A stretch of DNA of 9,355 bases, from the NCBI GenBank assembly GCA_035515515.1, contig DATJBC010000242.1, positions 1 through 9,355 of the forward strand, in the 5' to 3' direction. Under the pieces are notes generated by a model, which worked only from the letters and a program-made list of their open reading frames with translations, was not told the origin of the DNA and searched no databases. Both the position numbers and the translations under genes were made by a program. Position 1 is the first letter of the stretch. Every line of letters begins with the position of its first letter. Shown in pieces: positions 1 to 5,835 of the stretch. This DNA is from DATJBC01 sp035515515 (GTDB lineage: Bacteria; Actinomycetota; Acidimicrobiia; Acidimicrobiales; UBA8190).

Positions 1-631
1 GGGCCATGCCCAGGGGGGTGGCCTGCACCACCAGCTCGGCGCCCGGCACGTCGCCCTGGGCGCCCACCCGGCCGGCCCCGCCCGCCAGCTCGGCCGCCCG
101 CCGGGCGCGTCCCGGGGTGCGGTTGAGCACCACGACCTCGCTCGCCCCGGCGTCGGCGAGGGCCAGCACCACGGCCCGGGCGGCGCCCCCCGCCCCCACC
201 ACCAGGCAGCGCCGGCCCCGGGGGTCGAAGCCGCACGCCCGGCGCAGGGACTCGAGCAACCCGGCGCCGTCGGTGGAGTCGCCCACGAGCACCTCGCCGC
301 GTCGCGTGACGCAGTTCACGGCCCCCAGGCGACGGGCCACGTCGCTCGTCTCGTCCACCGCCGCGAAGGCGTCGTCTTTGTGGGGCATGGTCACCGACAG
401 CCCGGCGATACCGAGCGCGCCCATGGCCGCCAGGGCGGCGGCCCCGCGCCCGGCGGGCACGGGGAAGGCCACCGACACCCAGTCGATGCCCATGGCGTCG
501 AAGGCGGCGTTGTGCAGCTGGGGCGACAGCGAGTGCGCCACGGGGTCGCCGATCACCCCGACGACGCGCGACGCCCCCGTGGGCCAGCGTGCCCCCCGGC
601 CGGTGCCCCCAGGCGACGCACGGCGTGCCAC
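1..631 (-). CDS. aroE: Shikimate dehydrogenase (NADP+), 3' end cut by window edge
   Basis: AroE reduces 3-dehydroshikimate to shikimate with NADPH in the cytosol, in the aromatic amino acid pathway. The first 210 residues are visible. The substrate domain has GDPVAHSLSP (residues 28-37) and SVTMPHK, whose Lys85 matches the catalytic Lys; Asn106 (GAVN) and Asp121 (STDG) match the other shikimate-binding residues, with spacing almost the same as in E. coli AroE (65/86/102). The NADP domain has the loop GAGGAARA (146-153) and NRT (170-172), the adenosine-phosphate motif. The GTG start at 631 lies 2 bases after the mltG stop, with a weak GGGG 5 bases upstream. It gives an N-terminus about 20 residues longer than in E. 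coli; the next in-frame GTG (Val26) would remove the first beta strand, so 631 is preferred. The C-terminal helix lies outside the window. It is the last visible gene of the alaS group. Confidence 0.95.
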   Translation of the reverse strand, partial: MARRASPGGTGRGARWPTGASRVVGVIGDPVAHSLSPQLHNAAFDAMGIDWVSVAFPVPAGRGAAALAAMGALGIAGLSVTMPHKDDAFAAVDETSDVARRLGAVNCVTRRGEVLVGDSTDGAGLLESLRRACGFDPRGRRCLVVGAGGAARAVVLALADAGASEVVVLNRTPGRARRAAELAGGAGRVGAQGDVPGAELVVQATPLGMA

Positions 632-633
632 CG

Positions 634-1857
634 CTACCCCAGGCCCCGGCTCTGGGCCAGGCGCTCGTTGGCCAGCTGGCCCGCCAGGGTGTCGGAGAAG
701 GCCTCGGTGCCGTCCTTGGACACCACCACGAAGTACAGCCAGTCGCCCGGCGTCGGGTGCAGGGCCGCCTGCAGCGCGCCCTGGGAGGGGAAGGCGATCG
801 GCGTGGGCGTGAGTCCGGCGTGCAGGTAGGTGTTGTAGGGCGTGTTGAGCGCCAGGTCGGCCGGGGTCACGGGGCCGCCGTCGCGGTGCTCGGAGTAGAG
901 CACGGTGGAGTCCATCTGCAGGGCCTTGCCCCGGGCCAGGCGGTTGTAGACGACGCGCGCCACCTTGCCCAGGTTCTTCGGGTAGACGCCCTCCTTCTGC
1001 ACGATGGAGGCCACCGTGACCGCCTGGTAGGGGGTGACGCCCAGGGCGGCCGCCCCGCTCGTGAGCCCCACGCGCCGGGCCAGGGCGTCGAAGCGGTCGA
1101 CCATGGCGCCGAGCAGCTGCGCGTCGGACTCCCCGGGCACCACGAGGTAGACGCCCGTGCCGAGCAGGCCGTCGACGTTGGTGGACCCCGCCGGCTCGTA
1201 GGGCGAGCGCACCGCGCCCGAGCTGAGCAGCGACAGGAAGTGGGCGCCGTCGTGCCCGGGCACCAGGCCCACGCGCTGGGCCACCTCGCTCACGGTGAAG
1301 CCGGGCAGGACGTCGACGGCGTACACGTCGGGGCCGCCGGCCAGCGCGCTGCGCAGCGCCCCGAAGGAGTCGTTCTTGCGCAACAGGTAACCCCCCGGCC
1401 GGACGACGGGGGTGCCGTGCAGGGCCAGGTACAGGCGGAAGGCCAGGCCGCTGTGGATCACGCCCTGGCGCACGAGATCGGCGGTGACGGCGCCCAGCGA
1501 CGACCCGTCGTCCACCGTCACCACGGTGCGGGCGCCGGCCGGGCCGGGGTCGACCTGCCCCTCGTACCACACCACCCCCCCGGTGAGGACGCCCAGCACC
1601 ACCACGACGAACAGCGCCACGGCGCTCCGCACCGGGTGGTTGCGGGCGGCGCCCATGGCCCGGCCGCCGCGTCCCGCCCCCCCGCCGCCACGGCCCCGCC
1701 CCCCGCGGCCCCGCCCCCCGTGGCGCGGCGCCCCGCCCGGCTCCGGGGCGCCCGCCCCGGTGGTGCCGGCGTCGGTGTCGGCGCGGGTGTCGAGGGCCGC
1801 GCCCGCGTCGAGGCCCGTGGCCGGCTCGGTCCGGGCGCCCGGCCGGGCCTCAGGCAC
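634..1857 (-). CDS. mltG: Endolytic murein transglycosylase MltG (YceG family)
   Basis: MltG is an inner-membrane lytic transglycosylase that cuts nascent peptidoglycan strands and so ends glycan elongation. The 407 residues comprise a cytosolic tail (1-75, Ala/Gly/Arg-rich), one membrane segment (about 79-97, ALFVVVVLGVLTGGVVWY), a small LysM-like region (about 108-175) and the YceG catalytic domain (about 180-395). The catalytic Glu is Glu289 in ASIVQKEG, matching IVEKE in E. coli; it is followed by the typical VYNRL (303-307), LQMDSTVLY (313-321), LNTPYNTY (337-344) and GL.P.PI (348-354) blocks. The usual LEGYLFPDTY-like motif is degraded here to VDGLLGTGVY (228-237). The GTG start at 1857 overlaps the ruvX stop by 8 bases and has GGGAGG 5 bases upstream, so the long tail is probably real. 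Met68, just before the membrane segment, is a weaker alternative start. Cotranscription with ruvX and aroE is likely. Confidence 0.94.
   Translation of the reverse strand: MPEARPGARTEPATGLDAGAALDTRADTDAGTTGAGAPEPGGAPRHGGRGRGGRGRGGGGAGRGGRAMGAARNHPVRSAVALFVVVVLGVLTGGVVWYEGQVDPGPAGARTVVTVDDGSSLGAVTADLVRQGVIHSGLAFRLYLALHGTPVVRPGGYLLRKNDSFGALRSALAGGPDVYAVDVLPGFTVSEVAQRVGLVPGHDGAHFLSLLSSGAVRSPYEPAGSTNVDGLLGTGVYLVVPGESDAQLLGAMVDRFDALARRVGLTSGAAALGVTPYQAVTVASIVQKEGVYPKNLGKVARVVYNRLARGKALQMDSTVLYSEHRDGGPVTPADLALNTPYNTYLHAGLTPTPIAFPSQGALQAALHPTPGDWLYFVVVSKDGTEAFSDTLAGQLANERLAQSRGLG
1691..1720. repeat. Perfect 15-bp tandem duplication in the mltG N-terminal tail
   Basis: The plus-strand unit cggccccgccccccg occurs twice in a row without mismatch (1691-1705 and 1706-1720). 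On the coding strand it encodes GGRGR twice (MltG residues 47-56), inside a wider Arg/Gly stretch (about residues 45-66). The unit length is a multiple of three, so copy-number change would keep the reading frame. This is a slippage-prone site in a part of the protein predicted to be disordered and cytosolic. Confidence 0.85.
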
Positions 1858-2281
1858 CGCGGCCTCCCGCCCGCCGGTCGAGCCACGCCTGGAGCATCAC
1901 CGCCGCGGCGGCCTGGTCGATGCGGCCCCGCTGGCGGCGCGCCGGGTGCCCGGCGTCGGCCAGGGACCGGGCCGCGCTCACGGTGGTGAGCCGCTCGTCG
2001 AAGGTCTCCACCGTCACCCGGCGCGACGCCAGGGCGTCGGCCAGGGCGTCGGCCTCCGCCTGGGCGGCGCGCGCCGCCGGCCCCGCCCGGGCGTCCATGC
2101 GCAGGGGCAGGCCCACCACGACGGTGGCGGCACCGGCCTCGTCCACCACCGCCACCACGGCGGCGCGATCGGCGTCGGGGTCGCCGCTGCGCTCGATGGT
2201 GGCGCGGGGCGACGCCAGGGTGCCGGCCGAGTCGGAGACCGCCACCCCGATGCGGCGCTCACCCAGGTCGATGCCGACCAC
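1850..2281 (-). CDS. ruvX: RuvX/YqgF family RNase H-fold nuclease
   Basis: This is a 143-residue member of the YqgF family, annotated either as putative pre-16S rRNA nuclease or as Holliday junction resolvase-like; the true role varies by species and is not settled by sequence. Motifs are intact: GIDLGERRIGVAVSD (3-17) with metal-binding Asp5, VVVGLPLRMD (54-63), FDERLTTVSA (94-103) with Glu96, and IDQAAAAVMLQAWLD (121-135) with Asp122. The GTG start at 2281 lies 11 bases after the alaS stop and leaves only MV before GIDLG, slightly short for the first strand. An in-frame CTG at 2296, overlapping the alaS TGA, would give LSPGRVVGIDLG, closer to family length. Neither candidate has a well-spaced ribosome site; the GGAGGT in the last alaS codons is 18 bases from the GTG. 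Its stop overlaps the mltG start by 8 bases. Confidence 0.93.
   Translation of the reverse strand: MVGIDLGERRIGVAVSDSAGTLASPRATIERSGDPDADRAAVVAVVDEAGAATVVVGLPLRMDARAGPAARAAQAEADALADALASRRVTVETFDERLTTVSAARSLADAGHPARRQRGRIDQAAAAVMLQAWLDRRAGGRGA
1863..1868 (-). promoter_or_regulatory. Ribosome binding site of mltG
   Basis: The minus strand reads GGGAGG, 5 bases before the GTG start of mltG and inside the last ruvX codons. It is the clearest Shine-Dalgarno-like site in this operon and supports the upstream GTG over Met68. Confidence 0.6.
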
Positions 2282-2292
2282 GCGGCCGGGGC

Positions 2293-4857
2293 TCAGGACA
2301 CCTCCAGGCGCCGGCGCGCCTCGGCCAGGAGGGCGTCGAGCCGGGCGACGTCGGAGCCCCCGGCCACGGCCACCTCGGCCGACCCGCCCCCGCCGCCCCC
2401 CACCAGCTGGGCCAGCTCCTTGACGAAGGCGGCGGCGTCCAGCCCGGGGTCGCCCGAGGCCACCGCCACCGACGCCTTGGCCCCGTCGGGGGACCCCGCC
2501 ACCACCACGACCTTGGGGCCGCGCCGCTGCACCGCCTGGGCCAGGGCGCGCAACTGGTCGGGTGCCCGGCCGTCCTCACGGTGCACGACGGCGCCGTCCC
2601 CGGCGCCGTCGGCCAGGCGGGCGGCGTCTTCGTCGAGCCGCGCGCCGTGCAGGCGCTGCAGCTCCTTGTCGGCCTGGCGCTGGCGGTCGAGCAGCTTCTG
2701 CAGGGCGTCGACCACCCCGGACGGCTCCACCCGCAGCAGCCGGGCGGCCTCGTCGAGGGCGCGCCGGTTCTCGCCCGCCAGGGCGAGCGACGTCGCCCCC
2801 GTCACCGCCTCGATGCGGCGCGTGTTGGAGCCGATGGACCCCTCCGACACCACGGTGATGGGGCCGATCATGCCCAGGGTGCCGACGTGGGTCCCCCCGC
2901 ACAGCTCGATGGAGTGCGTCCCGGCCCGCACCACGCGAACCCGGTCGCCGTACTTGTCTCCGAAGAACGCCAGCGCGCCCAGGGCGTCGGCCTCGGCCTT
3001 CGACGTCTCGATCACCTCGACGGCCGCGTCGGTGAGGACGTCGGCGTTGGCGGCGTCGGCCACCTCCTGGAGCTCCTCGGGCCGCACCCCCTTGGCGTGC
3101 GAGAAGTCGAAACGCAGCCGGTCGGGCGCCACCATCGACCCCTGCTGGCGCACGTGGTCACCGAGCACCTGGCGCAGCGCGCCGTGCAGGAGGTGGGTGC
3201 CGGTGTGGTTGCGGCGCGTCGCCTCGCGCCGCGGCGCGTCGATCACCGCCAGGGCGTCCTGCCCGGCGAGCACGTCACCCTCCACGGTGGCGCGGTGCAC
3301 GATGAGGCCGGGGAGCACGGCCTGGGTGTCGTGCACCACGGCCCGGCCCGTGGGCGTGGTGATCACGCCCCGGTCCCCCACCTGCCCGCCCGCCTCGGCG
3401 TAGAAGGGGGTGCGGTCGAGGACGATCTCGGCCGTGTTGGGCTTCTCCCCCGCCAGCACGGCCACCACCGTGGCGGGCTCCTCGTAGTGCTCGTAGCCGG
3501 TGAAGCGGGTGGGGCCGCCCTCGTCGAGGAGCTGGCGGTAGGCGGCCTCCTCGCCCAGGGCCTGGCGGTGGCGGCGGGCGTCGGCCTTGGCCCGCTCGCG
3601 CTGGGCGGCCATCTCGCGCTCGAAGCCCTCGGTGTCGACGGCCACGCCCTCCTCGGCGGCCATCTCCATGGTGAGCTCGATGGGGAAGCCGTGGGTGTCG
3701 TGCAGCTTGAAGGCCACGTCGCCGGGCACGGGGTCGGTGCCCGCCTTCAGCACCTCCTCGAGCATGGCGGAGCCGGCGTCGAGGGTGCGCCGGAAGGCGC
3801 CCTCCTCGCGCTCGACCGTCTCCTGGATGCGGTCGAGCTCGTCGCCGAGCACCGGGTAGGCCGCGCCCAGCACGGCCGCCACCGCCGCCACCAGGCGGGG
3901 GGTCACCTCCTCGAGCGTGCCCAGCTGCAGGGCGCGCCGCACGGTGCGGCGGATGACGCGGCGCAGCACGTACCCCCGGCCGTCGTTGGAGGGCACCACG
4001 CCGTCGCCCACCAGCATGGCCATGGCCCGGCCGTGGTCGGCCAGGATGCGCAGCGACACGTCCGCGCGGTGCTCCTCGCCGTAGCGGGTCCCGGTGACCT
4101 CCTCGGCCACCGCCAGCACGGGCCGGAACACGTCGGTCTCGAAGATCGACCCCACGCCCTGGAGCACGGGGAGGTTGCGCTCCAGGCCCGCGCCCGTGTC
4201 GATGCCCTTGAAGGGCAGGTCCGCCAGCGTGCCGTCGGCCTGGCGGTCGTGCTGCATGAACACCAGCGTGTAGATCTCCACGAAGCGGTCGGCGCCCCCC
4301 AAGGCGGGGCCCCCGTCCTCGCCGTGCTCGGGGCCGCGGTCGAAGAACAGCTCCGAGCACGGCCCGCAGGGCCCGGTGTCGCCCATCTGCCAGAAGTTGT
4401 CGGCCGCCCCCAGGCGCTGCACCCGGGCCTCGGGCACGCCCACGCCGTCGAGCCACAGGGCGCGGGCCTCGTCGTCGGTCTCGAACACCGTGACCCACAG
4501 GCGCTCGGCGTCGACCCCGAGCGCCTCGGTCAACAGCTCCCAGGCCATGGGGATGGCCAGCTCCTTGAAGTAGTCCCCGAAGCTGAAGTTGCCCAGCATC
4601 TCGAAGAACGTGCAGTGGCGCTCGTCGGTGCCGATGTTGTCGATGTCGACGGTGCGGAAGCACTTCTGCACCGAGGTCGCCCGCCGGAAGGGGGGCACCT
4701 CCTCCCCGGTGAAGTAGGGCTTGAAGGGCACCATGCCGGCGATGGTGAACAGCACGGTGGGGTCGTGCGGGATGAGGCTCGCCGAGGGGACGACGCTGTG
4801 GCCGCGCGACGCGAAGAAACCGGTGAACGTCGAGCGCAGTCCGTTGGCGTCCATCAT
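2293..4857 (-). CDS. alaS: Alanyl-tRNA synthetase
   Basis: AlaRS charges tRNA-Ala with alanine and hydrolyses mischarged Ser- or Gly-tRNA. At 854 residues it is close to the E. coli length (876). The class II catalytic core (about 5-250) includes the motif 2 region (RATSVQKCFRT at 59-69 through FEMLGNFSFGDYFK at 85-98); motif 3 is DGRGYVLRRVIRR (292-304). The tRNA-recognition middle domain follows. The editing domain carries the zinc-site pairs His551/His555 (HTGTHLLH) and Cys653/His657 (CGGTH). A coiled linker (about 695-745) leads to the C-Ala domain (about 755-854). That domain keeps the glycine run (820-825) and AGG (832-834) but has SAEVAV where RPDMAQ is usual. The ATG at 4857 is followed by a second ATG. 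A TAGGAT box ends 6 bases upstream, so the mRNA may start at the ATG. First gene of the alaS-ruvX-mltG-aroE operon. Confidence 0.98.
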   Translation of the reverse strand: MMDANGLRSTFTGFFASRGHSVVPSASLIPHDPTVLFTIAGMVPFKPYFTGEEVPPFRRATSVQKCFRTVDIDNIGTDERHCTFFEMLGNFSFGDYFKELAIPMAWELLTEALGVDAERLWVTVFETDDEARALWLDGVGVPEARVQRLGAADNFWQMGDTGPCGPCSELFFDRGPEHGEDGGPALGGADRFVEIYTLVFMQHDRQADGTLADLPFKGIDTGAGLERNLPVLQGVGSIFETDVFRPVLAVAEEVTGTRYGEEHRADVSLRILADHGRAMAMLVGDGVVPSNDGRGYVLRRVIRRTVRRALQLGTLEEVTPRLVAAVAAVLGAAYPVLGDELDRIQETVEREEGAFRRTLDAGSAMLEEVLKAGTDPVPGDVAFKLHDTHGFPIELTMEMAAEEGVAVDTEGFEREMAAQRERAKADARRHRQALGEEAAYRQLLDEGGPTRFTGYEHYEEPATVVAVLAGEKPNTAEIVLDRTPFYAEAGGQVGDRGVITTPTGRAVVHDTQAVLPGLIVHRATVEGDVLAGQDALAVIDAPRREATRRNHTGTHLLHGALRQVLGDHVRQQGSMVAPDRLRFDFSHAKGVRPEELQEVADAANADVLTDAAVEVIETSKAEADALGALAFFGDKYGDRVRVVRAGTHSIELCGGTHVGTLGMIGPITVVSEGSIGSNTRRIEAVTGATSLALAGENRRALDEAARLLRVEPSGVVDALQKLLDRQRQADKELQRLHGARLDEDAARLADGAGDGAVVHREDGRAPDQLRALAQAVQRRGPKVVVVAGSPDGAKASVAVASGDPGLDAAAFVKELAQLVGGGGGGSAEVAVAGGSDVARLDALLAEARRRLEVS

Positions 4858-4863
4858 CGTGCG

Positions 4864-4869
4864 ATCCTA
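4864..4869 (-). promoter_or_regulatory. Putative -10 box (TAGGAT) of a leaderless alaS promoter
   Basis: The minus strand reads TAGGAT, fitting the actinobacterial TANNNT -10 pattern, with exactly 6 bases (CGCACG) before the alaS ATG. A start site about 7 bases downstream would be the A of the ATG, giving a leaderless mRNA. No good TTGACA-like -35 box is seen at 17-18 bases. That region instead holds a short inverted repeat, CGGCC (4871-4875) and GGCCG (4887-4891), which could be an operator or chance in GC-rich DNA. Confidence 0.55.
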
Positions 4870-4932
4870 CCGGCCGCCTGCCCGCCGGCCGTGCGAGGGG
4901 CGCCGGGGATTAGGGCGCTGACCAGCGCATTC

Positions 4933-4968
4933 ACGCCGGGGGCGGCGCGGCCCCCCGGTGCGCGGCGT
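4933..4968. terminator. GC-rich inverted repeats after the small membrane gene, possible terminator
   Basis: The region starts directly after the stop codon of the 86-residue gene. CCGGGGG (4936-4942) can pair with CCCCCGG (4952-4958) around a 9-base loop; alternatively ACGCCG (4933-4938) pairs with CGGCGT (4963-4968). A further 5-bp stem, GCGCT/AGCGC with loop GACC, lies at 4915-4928. There is no T-run, so classical intrinsic termination is not shown. The position between one transcription group and the alaS promoter fits a terminator or attenuator. Confidence 0.35.
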
Positions 4969-5229
4969 TCAGCGCGGCGCCTCGTGGCGCGCCGAGAGCT
5001 GGTGCCACAGCTCGTCCTGGCGGCGCTGCGCGTCGGCGCGACCCGCCGACAGCGCGTCGCGCACCCGGTGGGAGGCCCCCCGGCGGGTGCGGTCCACCAT
5101 GGACGCGATCTCGGTGCCCACCGACCCGGGCCGCATGCGGCGCGACAGCCGGTCGAGGCGGCGCCGCGCCCACACCGTGCCGCCCGCGCCCAGCGCGGCC
5201 CCGGCCGCCAACCACACGGGGCGGCGCAT
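4969..5229 (-). CDS. Small membrane-anchored protein (DUF6167-like by position)
   Basis: This 86-residue protein starts MRRPVWLAAGAALGAGG: one hydrophobic, glycine-rich segment (about 4-19) followed by a strongly basic part (ARRRLDRLSRRMR) and a helical, charged C-terminus. Many actinobacteria have a protein of this shape between a DUF948 gene and alaS (DUF6167 in Streptomyces); I assign it by shape and position and not by a diagnostic motif. The frame is open up to 5343, but the ATG at 5229 lies 10 bases after the DUF948 stop and puts the hydrophobic segment at the N-terminus; a GTG directly before it (5232) is equally possible. No ribosome site is seen, so translation may be coupled to the upstream gene. 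Function unknown. Confidence 0.75.
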   Translation of the reverse strand: MRRPVWLAAGAALGAGGTVWARRRLDRLSRRMRPGSVGTEIASMVDRTRRGASHRVRDALSAGRADAQRRQDELWHQLSARHEAPR

Positions 5230-5239
5230 CACGGCGTCG

Positions 5240-5755
5240 TCACCGCGCCGCCCGGGCGTGGCGCCGGTCGCGGCGGCGGGGGCGCTCGCCGGCCCGCGCC
5301 GGGCCCCGCCCCCCGGGCCCCGGCGCGGGGCGCCGCGGCGCAAGGGTGGCGGCGGGGCGCGCCGTGGCGGGCGACGCCCCGCCCCTCGCCGGGGACGCGG
5401 GGCGGCGGCCCACCAGGCGGCGCAGGGCGCTGCCCAGGCCGGTGCTGTAGGCGAGCACCTTGACCACGGGGTTGGCCAGGGCCCGGTAGGCGAGGCGCGA
5501 GGCCGAGTCGACGGTGGCCGACACGGCCTCGGTCGACTCCAGCACGTCGCCCACGCGCACCATCTCGGTGGCCGCCTGGTCCACCACCACGCGGGCGTCG
5601 CGCACGAGGGGGACGGTCTCCTGGCGCAGGTCCTCGAGCGCCTCCCCCAGCTGGCGCACCCGCCTGCTCAGCACCACCACCACGCCCACGAGCACCAGGG
5701 CGGCGACCGCGGCGGCGCCCGCGGCCACCAGCACGGCGACGTGGTCGGCGGTCAT
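5240..5755 (-). CDS. DUF948 membrane protein
   Basis: This 171-residue protein has an N-terminal membrane segment (about 5-29, rich in Ala and Val) and then a helical, probably coiled-coil region (about 30-95) with spaced hydrophobic residues (QLGEALEDLRQETVPLV, VVVDQAATEMVRVGDVL). A LANPVVKVLAYSTG block (93-106) resembles the SPVVKV segment typical of actinobacterial DUF948 proteins. The tail (about 117-171) is Pro/Ala/Arg-rich and probably disordered. DUF948 has no established biochemical function; the topology suggests a cytosolic-facing coiled coil tethered to the membrane. A TAGGAT box ends 9 bases before the ATG. GGATGG, overlapping that box, could also act as a ribosome site 7 bases from the ATG. 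It pairs with the small gene 10 bases downstream. Confidence 0.85.
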   Translation of the reverse strand: MTADHVAVLVAAGAAAVAALVLVGVVVVLSRRVRQLGEALEDLRQETVPLVRDARVVVDQAATEMVRVGDVLESTEAVSATVDSASRLAYRALANPVVKVLAYSTGLGSALRRLVGRRPASPARGGASPATARPAATLAPRRPAPGPGGRGPARAGERPRRRDRRHARAAR

Positions 5756-5764
5756 GGCCGGACC

Positions 5765-5770
5765 ATCCTA
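5765..5770 (-). promoter_or_regulatory. Putative -10 box (TAGGAT) upstream of the DUF948 gene
   Basis: The minus strand reads CCGTAGGATGG, with TAGGAT 9 bases before the ATG. The hexamer equals the one in front of alaS. It could drive a leaderless or nearly leaderless transcript separate from the peptidase gene. The overlapping GGATGG could instead be a Shine-Dalgarno site, so the call is ambiguous. Confidence 0.42.
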
Positions 5771-5792
5771 CGGGTTGGGCCCGCGCGGCGCC

Positions 5793-5826
5793 CCCCGGGG
5801 AGCCCGCGCCGTGGGGCCCCGGGGAG
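5793..5826. terminator. Paired CCCCGGGGAG repeats after the peptidase gene, possible terminator
   Basis: CCCCGGGGAG occurs at 5793-5802 and again at 5817-5826, starting 9 bases past the peptidase stop codon. The CCCCGGGG core is its own reverse complement, so the two copies could pair with each other as a very stable 8-bp stem with a 16-base loop. No T-run follows. It may end peptidase transcription or may only reflect base composition. Confidence 0.3.
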
Positions 5827-5835
5827 GGGCGTGCC

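Noticed and set aside
4858..4968. T-box riboswitch or other leader controlling alaS
   Set aside because: The gap is only 111 bases, has no recognisable T-box, and the likely -10 box lies 6 bases before the ATG, leaving no leader.
5230..5343. Longer 124-residue form of the small membrane protein
   Set aside because: The extra 38 residues are Arg/Gly/Ala/Pro low complexity overlapping the DUF948 tail in another phase, and would place the hydrophobic segment mid-protein.
2581..5463. 960-codon plus-strand frame opposite alaS and the DUF948 pair
   Set aside because: Same cause: it mirrors alaS codons and shows no domain or independent start signal. The same holds for the plus-strand frames at 1412-3403 and 589-1989.
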